DNA of 64,000 nt from Pectobacterium sp. PL152 (lineage in GTDB: Bacteria > Pseudomonadota > Gammaproteobacteria > Enterobacterales > Enterobacteriaceae), in contig CP091064.1 of the NCBI GenBank assembly GCA_021907015.1, positions 3,968,001 through 4,032,000 of the forward strand, written 5' to 3'. Within the stretch, counting starts at the first letter, position 1; each line of letters opens with the position of its first letter. The position numbers and the translations under genes are program-made. Shown here in pieces: positions 42,940-52,903 of this stretch. The notes below the pieces were generated by a model. That model did no database searches. It saw only the letters and a list, made by a program, of their open reading frames with translations, and was not told where the DNA came from.

Positions 42940-44364
42940 TTACGGCTGGTAGAACCCAACGCCGATTTCATTCTCTTTGCGGGTACGCGCAATTACGGAA
43001 GACGGTGATTCATGGACGCGCAGATCCATTTGATCTTCGGTGCGCACCACGATGCCGCGCAGCGAGTTGGTATAAACATCAACGATTTCCACATCGACGA
43101 ATTTACCGATCATATCCGGCGTGCCTTCGAAGTTGACGACGCGGTTATTTTCCGTACGGCCAGACAGCTCCATCACGCTCTTACGTGAGGTGCCTTCTAC
43201 CAGAATACGCTGGACGGTGCCCAACATGAGACGGCTGAAGCGCATTGCCTGCTGGGTGATGCGCTCTTGCAGAAGGTACAGACGCTGCTTTTTCTCTTCT
43301 TCCGGCACGTCATCGACCATGTCCGCAGCCGGTGTTCCCGGGCGGGCGGAATAGACAAAGCTGTAGCTCATATCGAAATTCACATCGGCAATCAGCTTCA
43401 TTGTTTGTTCAAAGTCAGCCTGCGTTTCGCCTGGGAAACCGACGATAAAGTCAGAACTGATCAGGATGCCTGGACGCGCGTTGTGCAGCTTGCGGATAAT
43501 CGCTTTGTATTCCAGCGCGGTATGACGGCGTTTCATCATCGTCAGCACACGGTCAGAACCGCTTTGCACTGGCAAATGCAGGAAGCTGACCAGCTCGGGC
43601 GTATCTTCATAGACGCTGATGATATCGTCTGTGAATTCAATAGGATGGCTGGTGGTAAAGCGGATGCGGTCGATCCCATCGATGGCGGCGACCAGACGCA
43701 GCAGCTCAGCAAAGGAACAGATTTCGCCGTCATAGGTTTCGCCGCGATAGGCGTTAACGTTCTGTCCCAGCAGGTTGACTTCACGCACGCCTTGCGCGGC
43801 CAGTTGAGCGATTTCAAACAAGACATCATCGCACGGGCGGCTGACTTCTTCGCCGCGGGTATAAGGCACCACGCAGAATGTGCAGTATTTATTGCAGCCT
43901 TCCATGATGGAGACGAATGCCGTTGGCCCTTCGGCACGTGGTTCTGGCAGACGGTCAAATTTTTCGATTTCAGGGAAACTGATATCAACGATAGGGCTGC
44001 GGGTGCCCTGAACGTGGTTAATCATTTCCGGCAGACGGTGCAGGGTTTGTGGGCCAAAAATAACGTCAACATAGTGCGCACGTTCACGAATATGCGCGCC
44101 TTCCTGTGAGGCGACGCAGCCACCCACACCAATAATCAAATTCGGATTGAGATCTTTCAGCGCTTTCCAGCGGCCAAGTTGATGGAAGACCTTTTCCTGC
44201 GCCTTTTCACGGATCGAACAGGTATTGAGCAGCAGGACATCGGCTTCTTCAGCAATTTCAGTCAGCTCATAGCCGTGCGTACTTCCCAGTAAATCAGCCA
44301 TCTTTGATGAATCGTACTCATTCATCTGACAGCCCCAGGTTTTAATAAGCAGTTTTTTTGTCAT
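42940..44364 (-). CDS. miaB: tRNA-2-methylthio-N6-dimethylallyladenosine synthase
   Basis: Radical-SAM methylthiotransferase acting on i6A37 of tRNAs, 474 residues. N-terminal UPF0004 domain with Cys in KTWGCQMN and [12 protein letters not shown] cluster motif [16 protein letters not shown]-terminal TRAM domain. Divergent from ubiF, as in E. coli. Confidence 0.97.
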   Translation of the reverse strand: MTKKLLIKTWGCQMNEYDSSKMADLLGSTHGYELTEIAEEADVLLLNTCSIREKAQEKVFHQLGRWKALKDLNPNLIIGVGGCVASQEGAHIRERAHYVDVIFGPQTLHRLPEMINHVQGTRSPIVDISFPEIEKFDRLPEPRAEGPTAFVSIMEGCNKYCTFCVVPYTRGEEVSRPCDDVLFEIAQLAAQGVREVNLLGQNVNAYRGETYDGEICSFAELLRLVAAIDGIDRIRFTTSHPIEFTDDIISVYEDTPELVSFLHLPVQSGSDRVLTMMKRRHTALEYKAIIRKLHNARPGILISSDFIVGFPGETQADFEQTMKLIADVNFDMSYSFVYSARPGTPAADMVDDVPEEEKKQRLYLLQERITQQAMRFSRLMLGTVQRILVEGTSRKSVMELSGRTENNRVVNFEGTPDMIGKFVDVEIVDVYTNSLRGIVVRTEDQMDLRVHESPSSVIARTRKENEIGVGFYQP

Positions 44365-44590
44365 CGACTTGCCATTACTCAGTGCGGATAAGAAAGATTC
44401 CCCTCATTTGGGGCGGGTATTGTAATCGTTCGCTGACGTTGTGACCAGCACCGGAAACCGCGCTGATTTGATAATCCCTTACTTTCTATAAAAATGCGGC
44501 TTTTCTGAAAAATCACCCGCAGATCCAGTACACTACTTTCATGCACTTTTACTGGTGTGAATACACCAGAACCAGAGAGGATAAGCCAAT

Positions 44591-45757
44591 ATGCATTACG
44601 ATGCGATTGTGGTTGGCGGTGGCATGGTCGGCGCGGCTGCGGCGCTTGGTCTGGCACAGCAAGGGTTTCAGGTTGCAGTGGTTGAGCAGGAAATGCCTAC
44701 GCCGTTTGATGCCGTCAGCCCGCCAGATTTACGGATCTCGGCGATTGGCTACGCGTCGGTTGCTCTGCTGAAAGAGTTGGGCGCATGGCCACGAGTACAG
44801 CAAATGCGCAGTGCCCCTTACCGCCGGCTGGAAACTTGGGAATGGGCGAATGCCAGAGTCGTTTTCGATGCTACTGACATTCATCTACCTGAGCTGGGTT
44901 TTATGGTAGAAAACCGCGTGCTGCAATTGGCGCTCTGGGAAAGCTTGCAGGAAGAGGAACGCTGTCACTGTTATTGCCCGGCTACGCCGCAGAACCTGCA
45001 ACGCACCGATGATGGCTGGTGCTTACAGCTTGCCGATGGGCAACAGCTGACGGCTTCGCTGGTGATTGGTGCTGATGGTGCGAACTCTCAGGTTCGCCAG
45101 TGGGCGGGGATTGGCATCAGTGGCTGGCAGTATCGTCAGTCTTGTATGCTGATTGGTGTTGAAACTTCGCAACCCCAGCAGGACGTCACCTGGCAGCAGT
45201 TCACGCCGAGCGGCCCGCGTGCGTTTTTGCCGCTCTTTGACCAGTGGGGGTCGCTAGTGTGGTACGACAGCCCACAGCGTATTCGCCAGCTTCAGGCGAT
45301 GCCGCTTGCTCAGTTGGATAAAGAAATTGCGGCCGCCTTTCCTGAGCGATTGGGCACGGTTAAAGCGCTCTCCGCCGGATCATTCCCGCTGGTCAGACGC
45401 CATGCGCAAACCTATATCAAACCGGGCTTGGTGCTACTGGGTGATGCGGCACATACTATCAATCCGCTGGCGGGGCAGGGGGTTAATCTGGGATATCGTG
45501 ACGTTGAGGCGCTGCTGGATGTGCTAATCAACGCGCGTAATGCAGGAGAGGCGTGGGCCTCTGAGCGTGTGTTACGCCGCTATCAGTGTCGCCGTATGCC
45601 GGATAACCTGATGATGCAAAGCGGGATGGATCTCTTCTATAACGCGTTCAGTAACGCGTTACCGCCGCTGAGTTTTGCGCGCAATATGGCGCTGATGGTT
45701 GCACAGCGCGCTGGCGTGTTAAAACAGCGCGCGTTGAAGTATGCCATTGGTGTCTGA
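44591..45757 (+). CDS. ubiF: 3-demethoxyubiquinol 3-hydroxylase
   Basis: FAD monooxygenase, 388 residues, adding the last ring hydroxyl in ubiquinone synthesis. FAD motifs: GGGMVGAAAALGLAQ at the N-terminus, the DG motif VIGADGANSQVR, and GDAAHTINPLAGQG. RBS GAGAGGAT precedes the ATG, and a small hairpin (CTGGTGT-GAAT-ACACCAG, 44552-44569) sits in the leader. Confidence 0.95.
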   Translation: MHYDAIVVGGGMVGAAAALGLAQQGFQVAVVEQEMPTPFDAVSPPDLRISAIGYASVALLKELGAWPRVQQMRSAPYRRLETWEWANARVVFDATDIHLPELGFMVENRVLQLALWESLQEEERCHCYCPATPQNLQRTDDGWCLQLADGQQLTASLVIGADGANSQVRQWAGIGISGWQYRQSCMLIGVETSQPQQDVTWQQFTPSGPRAFLPLFDQWGSLVWYDSPQRIRQLQAMPLAQLDKEIAAAFPERLGTVKALSAGSFPLVRRHAQTYIKPGLVLLGDAAHTINPLAGQGVNLGYRDVEALLDVLINARNAGEAWASERVLRRYQCRRMPDNLMMQSGMDLFYNAFSNALPPLSFARNMALMVAQRAGVLKQRALKYAIGV

Positions 45758-45779
45758 CAGATAATGAGGGCGCCGACGA

Positions 45780-46394
45780 CTACAGCGCTGGCTCAGCGGT
45801 GAAGATAATATCGGTGTCCTTATTAGTTGTTGCTGTAAAGCGAGCATGTCCTACCTGCCGAACACCCTTACCTGAGGTCTGGCTATCCTGAAGCAGGCTG
45901 AACATCATCTCCGTCACTTCGGGGCTTTCGATATTATTCTCACCCAATAGTGCAGAAAACGCGGCTGTGACGATTTGCAGATTCTGTCTTGTTACATCGG
46001 CGGATTCTGACGCGGCGTTGAGTATCACGAGGCCATTAAGCTGTTGGCCTTTACTCTCTACCGACCCAATTAGTCCGACGTGCTCGTTAAAAATGTGCTG
46101 AAAGTCATCGACGGACGTTCCCTTTTCCAGATTAATGGCTAATTTGAGAGGGATGTTAAGTTTCGCCAGATTGGCATTCATCCGGTCTGCGAACGTTTGC
46201 GACGACATCTTGAAAGAAGGAACGCTGGCAGCATAAGTCGGTGTGATGAAACAAAACAGCAGCGCAACGCTGAATAGCAGCTTGGTTAACTGTGCACGTA
46301 TGACAGACCATCGAGATTGGCCGATGTCATTCTTCTGTGGCAGCACAACGTGGCTGAAATCATGAATAATAGAGGATGTCGATAAAACCTTCAT
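45780..46394 (-). CDS. Putative secreted or membrane-tethered protein, unknown
   Basis: A 204-residue protein I do not recognise. A hydrophobic stretch around residues 40-55 (KLLFSVALLFCFITPTYA) ends in an AxA-like TYA/AS site, so it is probably exported, although the preceding 35 residues make an unusually long n-region. The mature part has no cysteines and no familiar motif. The ATG at 46394 has AAAGGGCGGG upstream; the frame is open 16 codons further. It sits convergent to ubiF and just after the tRNA terminator, a spot empty in E. coli. Confidence 0.6.
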   Translation of the reverse strand: MKVLSTSSIIHDFSHVVLPQKNDIGQSRWSVIRAQLTKLLFSVALLFCFITPTYAASVPSFKMSSQTFADRMNANLAKLNIPLKLAINLEKGTSVDDFQHIFNEHVGLIGSVESKGQQLNGLVILNAASESADVTRQNLQIVTAAFSALLGENNIESPEVTEMMFSLLQDSQTSGKGVRQVGHARFTATTNKDTDIIFTAEPAL

Positions 46395-46462
46395 GCCCGC
46401 CCTTTTAGGAAAATCGAATAGTGGATTGGGATATGTTAGCACCAGACTAGGTTAATACCATG

Positions 46463-46503
46463 CATAACAAAACAGGGCGACGTCTTTCGACTGTCGCCCT
46501 GTT
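46463..46503 (-). terminator. tRNA operon terminator
   Basis: AACAGGGCGAC / GTCGCCCTGTT, 11 bp, followed on the minus strand by TTTTGTT. Lies 26 bases after the last tRNA. Confidence 0.85.
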
Positions 46504-46528
46504 TCTTTGCTGTTTTACCAGCTTTATT

Positions 46529-46603
46529 TGGCTGGGGTACGAGGATTCGAACCTCGGAATGCCGGAATCAGAATCCGGTGCCTTACCGCTTGGCGATACC
46601 CCA
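46529..46603 (-). tRNA. glnV: tRNA-Gln(CTG)
   Basis: 75 nt with encoded CCA. Acceptor TGGGGTA/TACCCCA, anticodon loop TTCTGAT between CCGGA and TCCGG. Last of six tRNAs in the operon; E. coli has two copies here (glnV, glnX), this window one. Confidence 0.97.
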
Positions 46604-46609
46604 ATAATA

Positions 46610-46686
46610 TGGTGGCTACGACGGGAATCGAACCTGTGACCCCAGCATTATGAGTGCTGTGCTCTAACCAGCTGAGCTACGTAGCC
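46610..46686 (-). tRNA. metU: tRNA-Met(CAT), elongator
   Basis: 77 nt with encoded CCA, acceptor GGCTACG/CGTAGCC, anticodon loop CTCATAA. Identical by eye to the copy at 47073-47149. Lacks the initiator-type mismatched first pair, so elongator. Confidence 0.97.
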
Positions 46687-46739
46687 AAATGTACTGCTAA
46701 TGTTACTTTACTTCAACAACATCTTCTACATCAAGTAGA

Positions 46740-46814
46740 TGGCTGGGGTACCTGGATTCGAACCAGGGAATGCTGGTATCAAAAACCAGTGCCTTACCGC
46801 TTGGCGATACCCCA
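46740..46814 (-). tRNA. glnW: tRNA-Gln(TTG), copy 2
   Basis: 75 nt with encoded CCA; anticodon loop TTTTGAT between CTGGT and ACCAG. Differs from the neighbouring copy by a compensatory pair in the anticodon stem. Confidence 0.97.
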
Positions 46815-46850
46815 ACAGGACAACGAATTTTTTCAGCATATGTTTTGAAA

Positions 46851-46925
46851 TGGCTGGGGTACCTGGATTCGAACCAGGGAATGCCGGTATCAAAAACCGG
46901 TGCCTTACCGCTTGGCGATACCCCA
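46851..46925 (-). tRNA. glnU: tRNA-Gln(TTG), copy 1
   Basis: 75 nt with encoded CCA; anticodon loop TTTTGAT between CCGGT and ACCGG. Follows leuW in the operon. Confidence 0.97.
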
Positions 46926-46979
46926 ATCACTACAAAACACTAACAAGCTTCGAAAAGCGATGTCAGACCGAGAAGATAA

Positions 46980-47064
46980 TGGTGCGGGAGGCGAGACTTG
47001 AACTCGCACACCTTGCGGCGCCAGAACCTAAATCTGGTGCGTCTACCAATTTCGCCACTCCCGC
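46980..47064 (-). tRNA. leuW: tRNA-Leu(TAG)
   Basis: 85 nt with encoded CCA, acceptor GCGGGAG/CTCCCGC, long class II variable arm, anticodon loop TTTAGGT between CCAGA and TCTGG. Confidence 0.97.
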
Positions 47065-47072
47065 AAAAAAGA

Positions 47073-47149
47073 TGGTGGCTACGACGGGAATCGAACCTGT
47101 GACCCCAGCATTATGAGTGCTGTGCTCTAACCAGCTGAGCTACGTAGCC
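47073..47149 (-). tRNA. metT: tRNA-Met(CAT), elongator, first in operon
   Basis: 77 nt with encoded CCA, same sequence as metU. The transcript order metT-leuW-glnU-glnW-metU-glnV equals the E. coli operon apart from the missing last Gln gene. Confidence 0.97.
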
Positions 47150-47187
47150 ATCCTTTCCGCGTCACCTTCATCGGCGTTGCGGGGCGC

Positions 47188-47216
47188 ATTATGCGTAGTT
47201 GGCCTAATTGCGTCAA
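47188..47216 (-). promoter_or_regulatory. Promoter of the tRNA operon with GC-rich discriminator
   Basis: On the minus strand TTGACG (47211-47216), a 17-base spacer, CATAAT (47188-47193), then GCGCCCCGC. The GC-rich discriminator is the hallmark of stringently (ppGpp) controlled stable-RNA promoters. An A/T-rich stretch upstream may act as an UP element. Confidence 0.85.
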
Positions 47217-47320
47217 CTAGTTTTTTCCCGAAAAGTGCCCTCAATGTATCGTTTGTTTGGGTTGTGAACAGTATGGTGAGAAAAACGCCAAAAAGCACGT
47301 ATTCCCAGTCAATTAAGCGT

Positions 47321-47347
47321 ACAAAAACGGGCCACGAAAGGCCCGTT
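47321..47347 (-). terminator. asnB terminator
   Basis: AACGGGCC / GGCCCGTT with a 6-base loop, followed by a T5 run on the minus strand. Confidence 0.88.
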
Positions 47348-47368
47348 GACTGAAAAAATTAAATCGAA

Positions 47369-49033
47369 TTATTTGTAGGCGGACTGGTGTACGCCAACCG
47401 CGCGGCCTGATGGGTCATCCAGTTTCTTGAAAGATTCATCCCACTCAATCGCTTTAGCGGATGAACAGGCGACTGACGGGCCGCCAGGCACGCATTCTGC
47501 GGCGCTTGGTACTGGGAACAGCTCTTCGAAGATTTCACGGTACAGATACGCTTCTTTAGAGCCCGGCGTGTTGTACGGGAAGCGGAAGCGTGCTGTCTCC
47601 AACTGCTGATCGGTAACCTGCTGAGCCGCTACTTCTTTCAGCGTATCAATCCAGCTGTAGCCTACGCCGTCAGAGAACTGTTCTTTCTGACGCCATGCAA
47701 CGCTGTGCGGCAGATAGGATTCAAAGCACTCGCGCAGGATGTGTTTTTCCATCTTGCCGTTGCCACACATTTTGTCGCGTGGGTTGATGCGCATGGCGAC
47801 ATCCAGGAAGTTCTTGTCCAGGAACGGCACGCGCGCTTCCACACCCCAGGCAGACATCGCTTTGTTCGCGCGGGCGCAGTCATACTGGTGCAGTGCCAGC
47901 AGTTTACGCACGGTTTCTTCATGCAGCTCTTTGGCGTTTGGCGCTTTGTGGAAATAGAGGTAGCCGCCGAACACTTCGTCAGAACCTTCACCTGACAGCA
48001 CCATCTTGATGCCCATTGCTTTGATTTTACGCGACATCAGGTACATCGGCGTTGAGGCGCGAATCGTGGTGACGTCATAGGTTTCGATGTGGTAAATCAC
48101 ATCACGAATGGCATCCAGCCCTTCCTGCACGGTGAAGTGAATTTCGTGGTGCACAGTACCCAAGTGGTCAGCCACTTCCTGCGCGGCTTTTAAATCTGGC
48201 GCACCTTCCAAACCGACGGCGAAAGAGTGCAACTGAGGCCACCAGGCTTCACTACGCTCGTCATCTTCTACGCGACGTGCGGCATATTTCTTGGTGATTG
48301 CAGAGATAACGGAAGAATCCAGACCGCCAGAGAGCAACACGCCGTAAGGCACGTCAGACATCAGGTGGCTTTTCACCGCTTCTTCCAGCGCATCGCGCAG
48401 TGCTTCTTTATCCGTTTCGTTGTCTTTTACGGCATCGTAATCAAACCAGTCGCGCTGGTAATACTCACGAATTTCACCGTCTTTGCTCCACAGGTAGCTG
48501 CCTGCCGGGAATTCTTTGATGGTGCGGCAAACCGGTACCAGCGCTTTCATTTCAGAAGCGACATAGAGGTTGCCGTGTTCATCGTAGCCCATATATAGCG
48601 GGATGATACCAAGGTGGTCACGGCCAATCAGGTAGGCGTCTTTTTCGCTGTCATACAGGGCAAAAGCGAACATGCCACGCAGTTCATCCAGGAATTCTGG
48701 GCCTTTTTCCTGATACAACGCCAGGATGACCTCGCAGTCGGAGCCAGTCTGGAACGCGTAACGGTCACCGTATTGCTGACGCAATGCCTGATGGTTATAA
48801 ATTTCACCGTTAACGGCCAGAATGTGGGTGCGCTCGGCGTTGTAAAGCGGCTGTGCGCCCGTGTTGACGTCAACAATAGACAGACGTTCATGAGCCAGAA
48901 TTGCTTTGTCGCTGGCATAAACGCCGGACCAGTCTGGCCCGCGGTGACGCATTAAACGAGATAGCTCCAGTGCTTTCTTACGCAGTTCAACAGGATCGCT
49001 TTTCAGATCAAGCACACCAAAAATAGAACACAT
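47369..49033 (-). CDS. asnB: Asparagine synthetase B, glutamine-hydrolysing
   Basis: A 554-residue class II amidotransferase making asparagine from aspartate, ATP and glutamine. Cys2 (MCSIFGV) is the glutaminase nucleophile; the ATP PP-loop is LLSGGLDSSVISA; MVLSGEGSDEVFGGY follows. Same length as E. coli AsnB. It stands alone between the tRNA promoter and nagC. Confidence 0.97.
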   Translation of the reverse strand: MCSIFGVLDLKSDPVELRKKALELSRLMRHRGPDWSGVYASDKAILAHERLSIVDVNTGAQPLYNAERTHILAVNGEIYNHQALRQQYGDRYAFQTGSDCEVILALYQEKGPEFLDELRGMFAFALYDSEKDAYLIGRDHLGIIPLYMGYDEHGNLYVASEMKALVPVCRTIKEFPAGSYLWSKDGEIREYYQRDWFDYDAVKDNETDKEALRDALEEAVKSHLMSDVPYGVLLSGGLDSSVISAITKKYAARRVEDDERSEAWWPQLHSFAVGLEGAPDLKAAQEVADHLGTVHHEIHFTVQEGLDAIRDVIYHIETYDVTTIRASTPMYLMSRKIKAMGIKMVLSGEGSDEVFGGYLYFHKAPNAKELHEETVRKLLALHQYDCARANKAMSAWGVEARVPFLDKNFLDVAMRINPRDKMCGNGKMEKHILRECFESYLPHSVAWRQKEQFSDGVGYSWIDTLKEVAAQQVTDQQLETARFRFPYNTPGSKEAYLYREIFEELFPVPSAAECVPGGPSVACSSAKAIEWDESFKKLDDPSGRAVGVHQSAYK

Positions 49034-49195
49034 ACATGACTCCCAATAAATGACAGATTCGACCTCAGTGCTATTGATTTAGCATCAAAGTGCCATAGGA
49101 ATTCAATATTATTTAATGAAAAAAGCCATTGATGTGGTATTTCGTTAATTTATTCGATTTTTTGGTGTTGATTCGTCAAATTCCTGCACAGGAAA

Positions 49196-49227
49196 GGCCG
49201 GATTTTTAGGGATTACATAATCCGGCC
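49196..49227 (-). terminator. nagC terminator
   Basis: GGCCGGATT / AATCCGGCC just after the nagC stop, with only a short U-run (TTTCC) on the minus strand. Confidence 0.7.
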
Positions 49228-49237
49228 AGAACGAGGG

Positions 49238-50460
49238 TCAGGCATTTTCGAGTAATTGCTGTAGCAGCACGCCGTTTAGCATTGCACGTTTGACCAACGC
49301 AAATGCGCTGATAGCGGAAAGATGATTGAGGCTGGAGATCTCAATCGGCAGGTTATGACGAAATTCTTTCAGCACCTGCGTGTTGATACAGCGTTGAATC
49401 GCAGGGAGCAACGTTTTTCTGCTTCGGTGATTTCACCGGCAATCACGACTTTCTGAGGATTGAACAGGTTGATGGCGATGGACAGCGCTTTGCCCAGATT
49501 GAGCCCTGCCTGTTCGATCACTTCGCGGGCGAGGGCATCGCCTCGATTTGCCGCTTTGCAAATGGCAGAAATCGTTACGTTATCCGTAGAAAGTTTGCTG
49601 GGATAACCCTGACGCAGCAGATGCTGTACCCGCTGTTCAATGGCGGCGTTGGCAACGACGGTTTCCAGACAGCCGAAATTGCCGCAGTGGCAGCGATCGC
49701 CAAGTGGGTCGATCTGAATATGGCCGATCTCGCCGACGTTGCCGTTGCTGCCGAGAAAAATTTGCCCGTTGACGAGAATACCCGCGCCAGTACCCCGATG
49801 GACGCGCACCAGAATAGAGTCCAGCGAGTCGTGGGTGGCACCGAAATAGTGTTCTGCCAGCGCCAGGCTGCGGATGTCGTGACCGACAAAGCTGGTAACG
49901 TTGAACTGGCGTTGCAGATTTTCGACCAGTTGCCAGTTATCCACGCTGATGTGCGGCATATAGCGGACGATGCCCGCAACGGGATCAACCAGACCCGGCA
50001 GCACAACGGAGATCGCAATGAGTTCGCGAATGCGGCGCTGGTGGCTGGCGATAAAGCCGCCGATCGCCTGAAAAAGCGCGGCTTCTAGCGCCTCCTGTGT
50101 TTTCTCTTGCAGGTCATAGTGCATTTCTTCCAGCGCTTTTCCCTGCAAGTCGTACAGCGCAATGGTGGCGTCGTAACGACCGAGTCGGACGGCGATAGAA
50201 TGGAAAGGGCGGTTTTCGGTGATAATCGAAATGGCGCGTCTGCCGCCGGTGGAAGCCTGCTGATCGACTTCTTTAATGAGCCCGCGTTCCAGAAGTTGGC
50301 GGGTGATTTTTGTGACGCTGGCAGGCGCGAGCTGGCTCTGTTCTGCTATCTGAATTCGTGAGATTGGGCCTTGCTGGTCAATCAGGCGGTAAACCACCGC
50401 ACTGTTTAATTGCTTAACCAGATCGACATTCCCTATCTGCGCCTGTCCGCCTGTGGTCAT
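49238..50460 (-). CDS. nagC: NagC repressor (ROK family), frame-broken
   Basis: Represses nag and related genes and is induced by GlcNAc-6-P. Helix-turn-helix in ISRIQIAEQSQLAPASVTKI (residues about 32-51), ROK sugar-binding domain with VRVHRGTGAG and zinc motif CHCGNFGCLE. The frame breaks at T5 49414-49418; one more base restores ...EKTLLPAIQRCINTQ and a stop at 49238, 407 residues. The start MTTGGQAQIGN at 50460 matches E. coli. The nagD (umpH) gene that follows nagC in E. coli is absent. Confidence 0.92.
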
Positions 50461-50584
50461 GAAAAAGTTACTCGCTTCTTTAGGTATAAACGCAGATATC
50501 AATGCGTAGTCTTCGTCAACATGGAGTAAGCCTGATCTTGGTTTACTCCACGCATTTCCGCTTTACCTCAAGAGGTTTTTCACT

Positions 50585-51729
50585 TTATCCCCAAACAGGG
50601 TTGCCGTTAACAAACGTCTTGAGAATCTGATAATCACGGTCAAAGGCGGTCAGGTTTGCCACTTTACCGCTTTCAATACTGCCTAACTGCTTATCGACAC
50701 CAATGGCGCGAGCGGGTAGAGCGTCGCCATTCGAATGGCTTCATCCAGTGCGATACCCGCATGCTCGACGCTATTACGCACGGCTTCAATCATGGTCAGT
50801 GCAGAACCGCTCAGAGTACCGTGCTCATCGACACAAATGCCATCGCGGTAGTATATGGTTTTACCAGCAAAAATGAATTGGTCAATATCTGCGCCCGCCG
50901 GTGCCGTCGCGTCAGTAACCAGCACCAGTTTATCGCCCTTGATGCGTTTACTGTTGCGAATATTGGCCCAGTCGACGTGCCGTCCATCCGCGATAATACC
51001 GCAATAGACTTCTGGGGCATCGTAAATCGCGCCAACCAATCCGGGTTCGCGGCCGGTCAGATAAGGCATGGCGTTGAACAGGTGGGTAGCGAAACGAATA
51101 CCAGCGGCAAAACCCCGCTTAGCCTGTTCCCAGGTCGCGTTGGAGTGCCCGGCGGAGACGATAATGCCCGCAGCTGTTAACTGACGGATAACCGACGGTT
51201 CGACTTCTTCCGGTGCCAGCGTGACTTTTGTAATGGCGTCCGCGTTGGCACACAGAAAGTCGACCAATTCTTGTGTTGGCTGGCGAATAAAGGCAGGGTC
51301 ATGCGTGCCTTTCTTTAACACGTTCAACCACGGGCCTTCGAGATGCAGCCCAAGCGCCTGATGCTTATTCTGCGCCAGCCAGTCTCTCATCACATCGATG
51401 CTGTGCTTCATAAATGCATCGCTGGAGGTAATCAGCGTAGGTAAAAAACTGGTACAGCCTGAACGCTCGTTCGCCTGCTGCATGATCTCCAGCGTCTTGA
51501 CGGAGATCGTGTCCAGCGAGTCGTTGAACTGCACGCCGCCGCAGCCGTTCAACTGCAGATCGATAAAACCCGGGGCGAGGAACCCACCGCTCAGGTCGTG
51601 TTGTTCAATGCCGACAGGGAGCTCGGCAAGTGGGCAGACTCGCTCGATCAGCCCATCGGCAATCACCACGGCGTGATTATCCAGAATCTGATGGCCGGTG
51701 AAAATCCGGCTGTGGGTTAACGCGTACAT
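50585..51729 (-). CDS. nagA: N-acetylglucosamine-6-phosphate deacetylase, frame-broken
   Basis: Removes acetate from GlcNAc-6-P. Amidohydrolase motifs [26 protein letters not shown] and VTDATAPAG are visible. The frame breaks at G3 50714-50716; one more base gives [14 protein letters not shown] and an end at 50585, about 381 residues. GGGAG precedes two adjacent ATGs (51732, 51729); the second gives the E. coli-like MYALT start. Confidence 0.92.
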
Positions 51730-51748
51730 CATCAACTCCCGCGATCGG

Positions 51749-52548
51749 TTAGAGGTTCTTCATACTTTCCGTTTCTAACTCACGGAAATATTTAACAGTT
51801 TTTACCTTCAGCTCCATCGTTGAAGGTTCGTCGCATACCATGATGGCCTTGGCATGAAGCTGCAGACAGCTGATAGTCCACATATGGTTGACGTTGCCTT
51901 CTACCGCAGCCTGAAGCGCCAGCGCTTTGTTGCGCCCGGTCACCAGAATCATCACTTCTTCGGCATCCAGCAACGTACCGACGCCCACGGTCAGGGCAAA
52001 TTTAGGCACCAGACTGACGTCCCCGCCGAAGAAACGAGAATTGGCGATACGGGTTTCTTCCGTCAACGTTTTGATGCGGGTGCGGGAAGCCAGAGAGGAG
52101 GCGGGCTCATTGAAGGCGATATGTCCATCATTGCCCACGCCGCCCATGAAAAGATGAATTTTCCCGTAGGACTTTATTTTCTCTTCATAACGGCGACATT
52201 CTGCTGTGGTGTCTTCTGCGTTGCCGTTCAACAGGTTAATGTTTTCACGCGGAATATCAACGTGATTGAAGAAATTCTGATGCATGAAGGTATGATAGCT
52301 TTCTGGATGGTCGGTCGGCAGACCGACATATTCATCCATATTAAAGGTGACAACGTGTTTGAAGCTCACCAGATCGGCTTTGTGCATGGCGACCAGCGAT
52401 TTGTAGGCCTCCAGCGGTGAACTGCCCGTCGGCAATCCCAGAATAAAGGGCGCTCTGCGCTGGGCTTGAAAGCGTTAATTTTCTCAACGATGTGGCGGGC
52501 GGCCCATTTTCCGACGTCGGCGGCGGTGGTTAAAGGAATGAGTCTCAT
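51749..52548 (-). CDS. nagB: Glucosamine-6-phosphate deaminase, frame-broken
   Basis: Converts GlcN-6-P to fructose-6-P and ammonia; allosterically activated by GlcNAc-6-[18 protein letters not shown] start, phosphate loop [12 protein letters not shown], catalytic region NMDEYVGLP, and [14 protein letters not shown]. One more base in G3 52448-52450 joins the two frames ([11 protein letters not shown]) into 266 residues, the E. coli length. First gene of nagBAC, divergent from nagE. Confidence 0.93.
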
Positions 52549-52903
52549 CGGCGCTCTCCTGATTTTTAGTGGAATTAAATACGTTATTGCGCAAATCGCG
52601 CCAGTTGCGCGTTTTGTCTATGCATTAAAATTAGTTTACTCCGTTTTTTTAATCTTGAAATAAGTTGGGGTTTTATTCAGGTATAAACTTTTTGTATGCA
52701 GTTTTTGGTGATTTTTATCACATAATTACGGGGTTTAATTTGTGTAGCGAATTATTTTTCTTACACTCCCCTAAGAACCACCGCTGCCACGTTTTCTCGA
52801 CAATGACGTTTTCGACAGCGACGTTCTTCGGCAGTGAAATTTATTGGCAGGTTTGTTTGCCCCACAACATTTCATTTACCTCGCAAAGGTAAGAGAGGGA
52901 AAA
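52549..52903. promoter_or_regulatory. nagB / nagE divergent control region
   Basis: 355 bases with no gene. TTTAAT-CTTG-AAATAA near 52648-52662 resembles part of a NagC operator, and a second AT-rich dyad lies near 52620. A clear CRP site is given separately. In E. coli NagC loops between nagB and nagE operators; the layout here permits the same. Confidence 0.5.
52707..52722. promoter_or_regulatory. CRP-binding site in the nagB/nagE region
   Basis: GGTGA-N6-TCACA, one mismatch from TGTGA-N6-TCACA, with matching AT-rich flanks. A CRP site is known in the equivalent E. coli region and fits catabolite control of a PTS operon. Confidence 0.75.

Noticed and set aside
43267-44109. 280-codon frame antisense to miaB
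   Set aside because: Complete antisense shadow of a well-conserved gene; composition reflects miaB codon use.
20184-52548. Reading lipA, rodA, mrdA, nadD, nagA and nagB as true pseudogenes
   Set aside because: Each needs only one to three single-base changes, mostly in homopolymers, several are essential, and the residual protein sequence is fully conserved.
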